DNA from: Prevotellaceae bacterium
GTDB taxonomy: Bacteria; Bacteroidota; Bacteroidia; Bacteroidales; UBA932
DNA: 5,271 bases
Direction of reading: 5' to 3'
Assembly (NCBI GenBank): GCA_031278135.1
Contig: JAITKY010000220.1
Location: 1-5,271 of the forward strand
Shown here: positions 1 through 5,271 of the stretch, piece by piece
Numbering within the stretch: the first letter of the stretch is position 1
How the letters are laid out: each line of letters begins with the position of its first letter
Made by a program: the position numbers and the translations under genes
The notes under the pieces: generated by a model
What the model saw: only the letters and a program-made list of their open reading frames with translations
Told to the model about the DNA's origin: nothing
Database searches by the model: none

Positions 1-28
1 GTCTATTCATCATTCATAAATTTTTCCG

Positions 29-58
29 CAAAGATAGATAAAATTTGATAATGTCAAA
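29..58 (-). promoter_or_regulatory. Bacteroidota-type promoter firing leftward out of the window
   Basis: Read on the minus strand, the -7 element is TATCTTTG (36 to 29) and the -33 element is TTTG (58 to 55), with an 18 bp spacer. Both match the consensus for the primary sigma factor of Bacteroidota (TTTG, about 17-23 bp, TAnnTTTG). Transcription would start near position 22. Two adjacent minus-strand ATG codons (13-11 and 10-8) open a frame that reads M-M-N-R and runs off the left edge. A gene may therefore start there with a very short leader, but four codons are too few to call it. The upstream ATG at 17-15 meets a stop after four codons. Confidence 0.65.
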
Positions 59-383
59 ACTCTAACTCGTGATCAATATGATTTACACCAAATTATTCTA
101 CCAAAAAAAGGCTCAATACGCGAAAGGAACTGTTTACTTCTACAAGTACGGGTATTGGCGACGGATGAGCGCCCTTGTGCATATACTTTAAAAATTTGCA
201 CACGGTAAATATATCTCGATATACGAACATGACAGTAACGAATTTGCAGGACAAAAAGAATTTAACGTGAATTTAAATTCAAAATATCGATAATCAAAAA
301 TTTGTTTATCGTTGATACTGTCATACTTACTTTATTAATTTCCCATTTCTAAAAGAAGAATTTTCTCTTTTTTGAGAACAAAT
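59..383. other. Divergent intergenic region with no confident gene
   Basis: This 325-base stretch separates two divergent promoters and holds no recognisable gene or RNA. Positions 119-180 are visibly richer in G and C than the rest and lie inside a 37-codon plus-strand open frame (ATG at 78, TAA at 189-191). Its translation is rich in Tyr and Lys and I recognise no family. Positions 210-324 hold several dyads: TATATC/GATATA (210-223), the perfect 12-base palindrome GAATTTAAATTC (269-280), a 24-base near-palindrome (288-311), and inverted arms at 229-237 and 316-324. A short A/T hairpin, TTCTC with T6 loop and GAGAA (363-378), precedes the rightward promoter. It may be an operator region, a degraded gene or a small mobile remnant. 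Confidence 0.5.
288..311. repeat. 24-base inverted repeat, possible operator
   Basis: The left arm CGATAATCAAA (288-298) and right arm TTTGTTTATCG (301-311) flank a two-base AA centre. Ten of the eleven arm positions pair, and the only mismatch is T294 against T305. Such compact two-fold symmetry is what dimeric DNA-binding regulators recognise. The site lies roughly 110 bp upstream of the predicted start of the rightward transcript, which is far for a simple repressor. No regulator gene is visible in the window, so a function is inferred from symmetry alone. A/T-rich DNA produces some dyads by chance. Confidence 0.4.
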
Positions 384-414
384 TTTGCAGTTTTATTATT
401 TATAAATAACTTTG
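384..414 (+). promoter_or_regulatory. Bacteroidota-type promoter for the YD-repeat gene and probably bioFG
   Basis: The -33 element is TTTG (384-387) and the -7 element is TAACTTTG (407-414), with a 19 bp spacer, a good match to the Bacteroidota consensus. Transcription should begin near 421, which leaves an A/T-rich leader of about 20 nt before the ATG at 444. The leader has no clear Shine-Dalgarno sequence, which is usual in this phylum. No comparable promoter was found ahead of bioF or bioG, so this is the best candidate for the whole rightward cluster. The leader is too short for a riboswitch. Confidence 0.75.
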
Positions 415-443
415 TGCGTTAAAAATATAAAATTATTAGAGAT

Positions 444-1265
444 ATGAAAGGTATAAAAATTTTTACGGCAGGGATATTTTCCTTATTTACAGTTATTTTC
501 TATGGTCAGAATTTCGATTGCAAGGGAATGGGGCTTAAAGGAAACGTGAAAAATATCAACGAAACACAGTACAAACTGAACGATATTAACCTCGGTTTGA
601 ATGAGGTTTTGCTGACAAAATTTTCGTTCGACAAAAACTGTAAAAAGACAGAAGAGCTCACCACCGATATTGGAGGCGATATTAAAAACAAACATGTCGT
701 AACTTACGACAAATCGGGAAATATTGCTTCCGAAAACAAAGAAACGCCGACAGTCAAAGGCTATTTCACTACCAAATACCGGTATGACACCAATAAACGA
801 CTGTCGAAGAAAGAAGTAAGTTCGAACGGACAACTTCTTGCTACTCATATTTATTATTACGACGACAATGGTAATGTCGGGAAAAAAGAAATCAGAAAAA
901 AGCCCGGAACCGATATTTACGACGAAACGTTTGAATACAAGTATGATGAAAAAAACAGGCTTGTCGAAGAAACACATCTCGACGGAAAAAGGTACAACCG
1001 GATCGAGTACAAATACAACGACAAAGATCAACTCATTCGGCGTGTGGAACATAACGAACGTGGCGGTGTCACTTACGAAACCGATTACATTTATGACGAA
1101 CTCGATAATTTAAGCGTCGAAACTTCGGCGTTCAGAGGAAATAGCACGTTTAATTATTCGTACGTATATGAATATGACGATCAGGGTAATTGGATTAATA
1201 AACGTTCTCTTTCCGACAATAAGACGTTTTCGTTGCAAATCAGGGTGATTACATATTATAAATAG
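444..1265 (+). CDS. Secreted protein with about seven degenerate YD-type repeats, function unknown
   Basis: A 273-residue protein with a Sec signal peptide: Lys at 2 and 5, a hydrophobic core at about 6-20, and probable cleavage after Gly21 just before Gln22. The segment GLKGNVKNINE (30-40) opens the mature part. Then come repeat units built on Y-x-Y-D followed by N-x-L/I/V and charged residues, with the YD (or YN) pair at 88, 114, 139, 167, 191, 217 and 244. A weaker unit, FSFD, lies at 60-63. The spacing of 24-28 residues is longer than the roughly 20 of classical RHS/YD repeats. The units are short beta strands and probably stack into a beta sheet. It is too small for an RHS toxin, and no core domain, toxin tip, transmembrane anchor or lipobox is visible. 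It is followed by bioF after 24 bp with no intervening promoter. Its role is unknown, and a link to biotin is only positional. The ATG start is supported by the signal peptide and the promoter distance. Confidence 0.85.
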   Translation: MKGIKIFTAGIFSLFTVIFYGQNFDCKGMGLKGNVKNINETQYKLNDINLGLNEVLLTKFSFDKNCKKTEELTTDIGGDIKNKHVVTYDKSGNIASENKETPTVKGYFTTKYRYDTNKRLSKKEVSSNGQLLATHIYYYDDNGNVGKKEIRKKPGTDIYDETFEYKYDEKNRLVEETHLDGKRYNRIEYKYNDKDQLIRRVEHNERGGVTYETDYIYDELDNLSVETSAFRGNSTFNYSYVYEYDDQGNWINKRSLSDNKTFSLQIRVITYYK

Positions 1266-1289
1266 TTGCGCCGGTTTTTTTTGAAGACA

Positions 1290-2417
1290 ATGTTTGACAG
1301 ATTGCACGAACTCGAAGAAAAGGGATTATTGAGAAGTCTGAAACTTCTTCGACAGGATGGCGTTTACGTTGAATATAATGGAAAAAGATATCTTAATCTG
1401 TCGTCGAATGATTATTTGGGGATTTCGGGAATCAAAGATTTTCAGAGAGAATTTTTCGAAACACTCGACACGAACTCCTTCGTTATGGGCGCCTTATCTT
1501 CGCGTTTGCTTACGGGAAATAATGTTGCCGTCGAAAATCTCGAAAATTATCTTTCGATGTTGTACGACAGGGAATGTCTTGTGTATAATTCGGGGTATCA
1601 CGCAAATACAGGAATATTGCCGGCACTTGTGGAAAAGAGCGACCTTATTGTCGCCGATAAACTTGTCCATGCGAGCATAATCGACGGAATCAGATTATGT
1701 ATTTGCGAAATGCGACGCTATAAACACAACGATTACAACGATTTGGAACGAATCCTCGAACAGTCTGCCGGCAAATACAACGCCGTTTATATCGTCACAG
1801 AAAGCATATTCAGCATGGACGGCGACACTGCAAATCTCGCACGTCTTGTCGAACTCAAAGACAAATATCATGCGAAACTGTATGTCGATGAGGCGCATGC
1901 ATTCGGAGTAACGGGCGATTCGGGTTTAGGTTGCGCACATCACAAACAACTCGTTCACAGGATAGAATATATTGTCTGCACTTTGGGAAAAGCGGGAGCC
2001 TCGGAAGGGGCATTTGTTATCTGCGATTCTGCAACAAAACAGTGGCTGATAAACAAATCGAGAACGTTGATATTCACAACTGCAACTCCGCCGGTAAATA
2101 TCCTGTGGACTCATTTTGTAATCGAAAAGACAGTGAAAATGAAGACCGAACGTGAACATCTACAGCAAATAACAAAACAATTGCGCGATAAACTTGCAGG
2201 CTACGATATACTTGGCGACACACATATAATTCCCATATTAACAGGCGACAACGACAAATGTATCCGTCTGGCGGCGCAGATGCAGTCGAAAGGGATCTGG
2301 GCGATGCCGGTACGCTATCCGTCGGTGCCTGCGGGACGGGCACGAATCCGCCTTTCGCTCACTGCTGCAATGTCGTACGAACAAACAGATATGGTTTATG
2401 AAAGTATTCTGGCATAA
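1290..2417 (+). CDS. bioF: 8-amino-7-oxononanoate (KAPA) synthase BioF
   Basis: This PLP enzyme of the alpha-oxoamine synthase family (fold type I) condenses pimeloyl-ACP with L-alanine to KAPA, releasing CO2 and ACP. It is cytosolic and catalyses the first committed ring-assembly step of biotin synthesis. Motifs in order: SNDYLG (39-44), GALSSRLLTGN (67-77), YNSGYHAN (99-106), DKLVHASIIDG with the ring-stacking His127, TESIFSMDGD (170-179), VDEAHAFGVTG with Asp200 and His203, TLGKAGASEGA with the Schiff-base Lys234, NKSRTLIFTTATPP (255-268), and PVRYPSVPAGRARIR (340-354). The product has 375 residues, close to the family norm of about 385. I chose ATG 1290 over the TTG at 1266, which would add eight residues (Arg-rich, encoded by a T8 run) abutting the previous stop. 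The neighbouring bioG separates it from relatives such as 2-amino-3-ketobutyrate CoA ligase. The usual His of the LTAAH motif is Met361 here. Confidence 0.93.
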   Translation: MFDRLHELEEKGLLRSLKLLRQDGVYVEYNGKRYLNLSSNDYLGISGIKDFQREFFETLDTNSFVMGALSSRLLTGNNVAVENLENYLSMLYDRECLVYNSGYHANTGILPALVEKSDLIVADKLVHASIIDGIRLCICEMRRYKHNDYNDLERILEQSAGKYNAVYIVTESIFSMDGDTANLARLVELKDKYHAKLYVDEAHAFGVTGDSGLGCAHHKQLVHRIEYIVCTLGKAGASEGAFVICDSATKQWLINKSRTLIFTTATPPVNILWTHFVIEKTVKMKTEREHLQQITKQLRDKLAGYDILGDTHIIPILTGDNDKCIRLAAQMQSKGIWAMPVRYPSVPAGRARIRLSLTAAMSYEQTDMVYESILA

Positions 2418-3033
2418 AAAAGAAGAAAACAGGCAGTTGGCGATTCTGTTTAATGGTTGGGGATTCGACTGGAAAATATTTCAGGATGTGGATATTCCCG
2501 ACCATGATATTGTTTCGGTTTACGACTACACGAATATAGAGCCTGAACAATTAGGATTCACGAAGTTATATCCCGAAGTGAAAGTTGTGGCATGGTCGTA
2601 CGGAGTGTTTGTCGCCGATTTTTATTCGGACGCGATTTTTAACGTAACAAAAGCAACAGCAATCAATGGATCAACAACTCCCATTGACAACAACAAAGGT
2701 ATTCCCGTCAAAATATTTCTTGCGACAATGCAATCGTTCAACGCTGCAAATCGTGAAAAATTCTACTTACGCATAGCCGGAGGATTGTCGGCATACAAAC
2801 AACTCGCCGGTAAATTACCTGACAGAAAGATAGAAAACCAACTCGCTGAACTGAAATCGTTGTACAAACTGTCGCTCCAAAACAGAGAAAACAGTCTGAA
2901 ATGGGACGTCGCAATAATTTCGACACGCGACAAAATTTTCCCTTTTGCGAACATGAAAAACGCATGGGGCGACAAGGCGATAACTGTTGAAAACGAACAT
3001 TATCCTGACTTTAACACTTTATTTTTTATTTGA
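2398..3033 (+). CDS. bioG: Pimeloyl-[ACP] methyl ester esterase BioG (DUF452)
   Basis: BioG is an alpha/beta hydrolase that replaces BioH in many bacteria. It removes the methyl group that BioC places on the malonyl starter, which ends elongation at pimeloyl-ACP and hands the product to BioF. Visible signatures are ILFNGWGFDW (16-25), the nucleophile elbow VVAWSYGVFVADF with Ser67, AINGSTTPIDNNKGIP (88-103), STRDKIFPFANMKNAW with Asp178 as a likely acid (175-190), and ENEHYPDF with His201. Ser67 and His201 fit the triad positions of the family. The protein has 211 residues, about family length, but it ends only ten residues after the catalytic His. The ATG at 2398 lies inside the last codons of bioF, giving a 20 bp overlap in another frame. 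Translational coupling is likely, since no Shine-Dalgarno sequence is visible. Its 3' end overlaps the convergent gene by 8 bp. Confidence 0.92.
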   Translation: MKVFWHKKEENRQLAILFNGWGFDWKIFQDVDIPDHDIVSVYDYTNIEPEQLGFTKLYPEVKVVAWSYGVFVADFYSDAIFNVTKATAINGSTTPIDNNKGIPVKIFLATMQSFNAANREKFYLRIAGGLSAYKQLAGKLPDRKIENQLAELKSLYKLSLQNRENSLKWDVAIISTRDKIFPFANMKNAWGDKAITVENEHYPDFNTLFFI

Positions 3034-3889
3034 ACCTGTTCAGGAAATCGTATATTTCGTCCGGAAAATCCTCGCCGTTTTCACGAAAAGCCCCGACGAC
3101 ATACTGTCCTTTCCAAACTATTGGAATATTACCGTTATAACGGTCTTTGACACAAAGTTTTCCTTCGGTGAAATTCAACGGTTGTTTAGTAAAACCGAAA
3201 TAATCATCCAGGATTTTTTTTGCGCCGTTTTTCGTTTTTCCGTCGATTACAAACAGTTGGAATTTTAACCCGTTAAGGCTGTAATCTGCTGTATAGACGA
3301 GTTTAAGAAATTCGTGTCCGATATAATTTTTGGTAATATACGCTTGAGTATGAGGAATCAGACTGTCGTTTGGGAACGAAACGAAAATTTCGGGATATGA
3401 AGCATTTGCGTTGATTTTCGCTGACAGACCTTTGGCTATCTCCCTGAAAACTTCCGTAATCTCCTCGCTGTGATTGTTCGACGACATTTTTGCATAGATG
3501 CTGCCCGAAAAGAAAAACAGTCCGTAATCGTCGCCCTGCGCTTCGCCACCGATATTAGGGAAAAAAGTCATATCAGGCGAACGTTCGGAAGCATACATCC
3601 CGAATGCATCTTCTCCGGTTGCATGTCGATATGCCTGAACAGTAATATAATCGTCGCCGTGAGTATAAACAGCGCTTGTCATTTCCCGGAAATTATTTTC
3701 GAAAAACAAAGGCGCTGCTCCGTTGATACGTTCATACAGATTTTCGCTGTCGAACACTTCGATATTGGGCGAGATTTGCCAGTCTTTGATTTCGGGCAAA
3801 CCGGCGTGTATTTCTTTTGGCGTCTGTGCAAAGACCTGTCCTGCAAAACAAAACAGGATTAATGCAATATATTGAATTTTACATTTCAT
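3026..3889 (-). CDS. Sec-secreted DUF6599-like protein, function unknown
   Basis: A 287-residue protein with a clear Sec signal peptide: Lys at 2 and 4, a hydrophobic core at about 7-17, and VFA (19-21) before Gln22, so cleavage after Ala21. The mature part carries LYERINGAAPLFFENNF (51-67), AYRHATGEDAFGMYASERS (86-104), GGEAQGDDYGLFFFSGSIY (114-132) and FPNDSLIPHTQAYITKNYIG (172-191). I recognise these from memory as DUF6599 hallmarks, a family without known activity. No catalytic triad, metal site or lipobox stands out, and it should be soluble in the periplasm. It follows the aldo/keto reductase gene after 21 bp on the same strand, so the two are probably co-transcribed. An AGGAG lies 13 nt upstream of the ATG. 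The TAA stop lies inside the end of bioG. The family name should be confirmed by a profile search, though the secreted nature is clear. Confidence 0.8.
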   Translation of the reverse strand: MKCKIQYIALILFCFAGQVFAQTPKEIHAGLPEIKDWQISPNIEVFDSENLYERINGAAPLFFENNFREMTSAVYTHGDDYITVQAYRHATGEDAFGMYASERSPDMTFFPNIGGEAQGDDYGLFFFSGSIYAKMSSNNHSEEITEVFREIAKGLSAKINANASYPEIFVSFPNDSLIPHTQAYITKNYIGHEFLKLVYTADYSLNGLKFQLFVIDGKTKNGAKKILDDYFGFTKQPLNFTEGKLCVKDRYNGNIPIVWKGQYVVGAFRENGEDFPDEIYDFLNRFK

Positions 3890-3902
3890 TATGATTAATA
3901 AA

Positions 3903-3907
3903 CTCCT
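3903..3907 (-). promoter_or_regulatory. Shine-Dalgarno-like site for the DUF6599-like gene
   Basis: The minus strand reads AGGAG here, 13 nt before the ATG at 3889. It fills the short gap after the aldo/keto reductase stop. The other starts in the window have no such motif, so it may help reinitiation within the operon. The spacing is somewhat longer than ideal. Confidence 0.4.
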
Positions 3908-3910
3908 AAA

Positions 3911-5095
3911 TTAAGCCAGAAAATGAGAAGGAACATTGACAATTGGCGTAATCGCCGCGATTTTAGCAGCAACATTGAATCCTGATGAACAATGTGTTAC
4001 CGTACATTTTTTACATCCCGAACATGCGTTGCTTGCAATAGCGAGTTCGGTCAGCGTATCCTTTGATAATGAGGGATATTTGTAGCCATAGTTATACATG
4101 TAGGCGCGCATGATGTCGGGAACAGGCAAATGTTTCGAACACTCTTTCACGCAGTTGCCGCAATTTTGGCAATAAAGCAGTTCCTTTTCTTTCAGCCCTG
4201 CAAGATATTTGATGTCCCATTCTCCGAGTTTCGGCGAGTGAGCTGCTTCAAGACAGTTGTCTAACAAGTCGAAACTTGTGAATCCGGGTATTGCCGTTGT
4301 GATGTTTTTGTTTTGCCACACCCAACGCAGACAGGCGGCGCCGTTGATTTTCGATGTCGCATCGGCGTCGGCAACGCCTCCTGCCATCGATTTCATTGCA
4401 ACAAAGCCCATTCCGGCATCCACGCCACGCTGAATGGCGGCATCGAGTTCGGGGAGGATGTCCAATTTGAAATTGTAACTGACCAGACACACTTCGTAGA
4501 TTCCCGTTGCAATAGCCTCATCGATTTGAGCGGGTTTATGGGCATGCGTCGAAAAACCGATGTGTTTGATTTTTCCTTCGTCCTTAAATTTTTTCAACAT
4601 CTTGATTAAACGCGGGTTATTGACTTCTCCCGTATTGCCGATGGCATGGGCATAAAAGATATCCACGTAATCCATTTGCAGACGACGAAGGCTTGTGTTC
4701 AACAACTCTTCGTAGTCCTGCTCGAAATTGTCCGATTTGAGATTGGCTTTGCCTTTGGTGGCAATGGTAAAGGTGTTCCGGTCTTTGTCTTTGAAAAACA
4801 CGCCAAGCATCTCTTCGTTTTTTCCGTTCTGGTACCCATGCGCTGTATCGAAATGCGTAAGCCCCGAATTATACGCCGCACGGACAACAGCCGGATTATC
4901 AGCACGCATGACACCCATGCTCAAAATAGGTATTTCCATACCCGTTTTACCCAACACACGGGTAACAATCTTTTTATCAGCGTCATCGACGGGCGCCGCC
5001 ATTGCATATTTACTGCCAGTCATTTGTGGCACAACTGCACTTGCTCCTGCTAAAGCAGAAATACTTAAAAATTTACGTCTGTTAATATTTCTCAT
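3911..5095 (-). CDS. Tat-exported aldo/keto reductase with two C-terminal Cys (Fe-S) clusters
   Basis: A 394-residue protein in three parts. (1) A twin-arginine signal, NRRKFLSISALAG (5-17), with probable cleavage after AMA (31-33), which predicts folding with cofactors before export to the periplasm. (2) An aldo/keto reductase TIM barrel (about 43-290). The catalytic tetrad is Asp83 and Tyr88 in HFDTAHGY, Lys114 in IATKGK and His150 in IFYAHAIG. IPGFTSFDLLDN (269-280) lies in the usual nucleotide-binding region. (3) A C-terminal domain with C309-x2-C312-x2-C315-x3-C319 and C358-x2-C361-x2-C364-x4-C369, able to hold two [4Fe-4S] clusters as in Fe-S aldo/keto reductases of the COG1453 type. 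The Pro that often follows the fourth Cys is missing in both. The substrate is unknown, and nicotinamide supply outside the cytoplasm is an open question. It is the first gene of an operon with the DUF6599-like gene. The ATG start is fixed by the Tat motif. Confidence 0.9.
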   Translation of the reverse strand: MRNINRRKFLSISALAGASAVVPQMTGSKYAMAAPVDDADKKIVTRVLGKTGMEIPILSMGVMRADNPAVVRAAYNSGLTHFDTAHGYQNGKNEEMLGVFFKDKDRNTFTIATKGKANLKSDNFEQDYEELLNTSLRRLQMDYVDIFYAHAIGNTGEVNNPRLIKMLKKFKDEGKIKHIGFSTHAHKPAQIDEAIATGIYEVCLVSYNFKLDILPELDAAIQRGVDAGMGFVAMKSMAGGVADADATSKINGAACLRWVWQNKNITTAIPGFTSFDLLDNCLEAAHSPKLGEWDIKYLAGLKEKELLYCQNCGNCVKECSKHLPVPDIMRAYMYNYGYKYPSLSKDTLTELAIASNACSGCKKCTVTHCSSGFNVAAKIAAITPIVNVPSHFLA

Positions 5096-5179
5096 AACAA
5101 AATCATTTAATTATGTTTATACTATAAATTCTAAATACAATTTAGCGCTTTACTAAAAATTACGTGCTTTATTTCGCCG

Positions 5180-5209
5180 CAAAGGTAATAACTATTTTTC
5201 ACTAACAAA
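5180..5209 (-). promoter_or_regulatory. Bacteroidota-type promoter for the aldo/keto reductase operon
   Basis: On the minus strand the -33 element is TTTG (5209 to 5206) and the -7 element is TACCTTTG (5187 to 5180), with an 18 bp spacer. The -7 element is followed by CGGCG, a frequent context for such promoters in Bacteroidales. Transcription should begin near 5173, giving a leader of about 78 nt before the ATG at 5095. The bases just before the start codon are A/T-rich with no Shine-Dalgarno sequence. Confidence 0.78.
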
Positions 5210-5271
5210 TAAAAAAAATACAATTGCTCTCGATTTATTCCCAAAAATGTTTGAAATTGCCTTCACTTTGT

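Noticed and set aside
351..378. Rho-independent terminator ahead of the rightward promoter
   Set aside because: The hairpins here are almost all A/T pairs, and no upstream gene ends nearby that would need one.
483..1052. Long antisense open frame of 189 codons under the YD-repeat gene
   Set aside because: It is rich in Phe, Val and Ile, as expected from the complement of Lys/Glu/Asp/Asn codons. It has no promoter, and the sense strand has a signal peptide and repeats.
444..1265. RHS or polymorphic toxin
   Set aside because: The protein has YD-like units but is far too short, with no RHS core motif, toxin tip or immunity gene nearby.
1266..1289. TTG start of bioF that would add eight residues
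   Set aside because: It abuts the preceding stop, the extra residues are not family-like, and the ATG at 1290 starts with a normal BioF N-terminus (MFDRLHELEEKG).
2696..2703. Minus-strand TACCTTTG inside bioG as an antisense promoter
   Set aside because: The nearest TTTG lies only about 7 bp away instead of 17-23, so the two-part promoter is not formed.
3031..3044. Overlapping small palindromes (TGAAC/GTTCA and CCTG/CAGG) as a bidirectional terminator
   Set aside because: The stems are four or five base pairs, they lie in the coding end of the DUF6599-like gene, and no proper T-run follows on the plus strand.
3470..3862. Plus-strand open frame of 130 codons opposite the DUF6599-like gene
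   Set aside because: The opposite strand codes for a signal peptide and family motifs; this frame shows no domain or start signal.
4646..5156. Plus-strand open frames of 135 and 142 codons opposite the aldo/keto reductase
   Set aside because: They mirror the Tat signal and catalytic barrel of the real gene and have no recognisable features of their own.

Overview
The window looks like chromosomal DNA from a Bacteroidota organism, probably of the order Bacteroidales. Three intergenic sites match the two-part promoter of that phylum (TTTG, 18-19 bp, TAnnTTTG). Leaders are A/T-rich and mostly lack a Shine-Dalgarno sequence. Coding DNA is moderately AT-rich and intergenic DNA is very AT-rich. 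The protein families (YD-type repeat secreted protein, BioG, DUF6599-like protein, Tat-type Fe-S aldo/keto reductase) fit that phylum. The genus cannot be told from this sequence.

Layout: (1) Positions 1-443 lie between divergent promoters. One fires leftward out of the window at about 29-58 and one fires rightward at 384-414. Between them are a locally GC-rich patch with a 37-codon open frame (78-191) and a dense set of dyad symmetries (210-324). (2) A rightward cluster follows at 444-3033. It holds a secreted YD-type repeat protein of unknown role, bioF (KAPA synthase) 24 bp after it, and bioG (pimeloyl-ACP methyl ester esterase), which overlaps the end of bioF by 20 bp. I see no promoter between the first gene and bioF, so all three may share one transcript. 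(3) A leftward cluster runs from 5209 to 3026. A promoter at 5180-5209 drives a Tat-targeted aldo/keto reductase with two C-terminal Cys clusters. A Sec-secreted DUF6599-like protein follows 21 bp later. The two clusters converge and their last genes overlap by 8 bp.

How the genes work together: BioG removes the methyl group that disguises pimeloyl-ACP during its synthesis, and BioF condenses the freed pimeloyl-ACP with L-alanine to KAPA, so the pair covers two consecutive steps of biotin synthesis. bioC, bioA, bioD and bioB are not in the window. The leftward pair looks like two exported proteins, one of them a probable redox enzyme. Their substrate is unknown and this is the least characterised part of the window. 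No tRNA, rRNA, CRISPR, insertion sequence or phage gene was recognised, and I see no clear evidence of an entirely new system.
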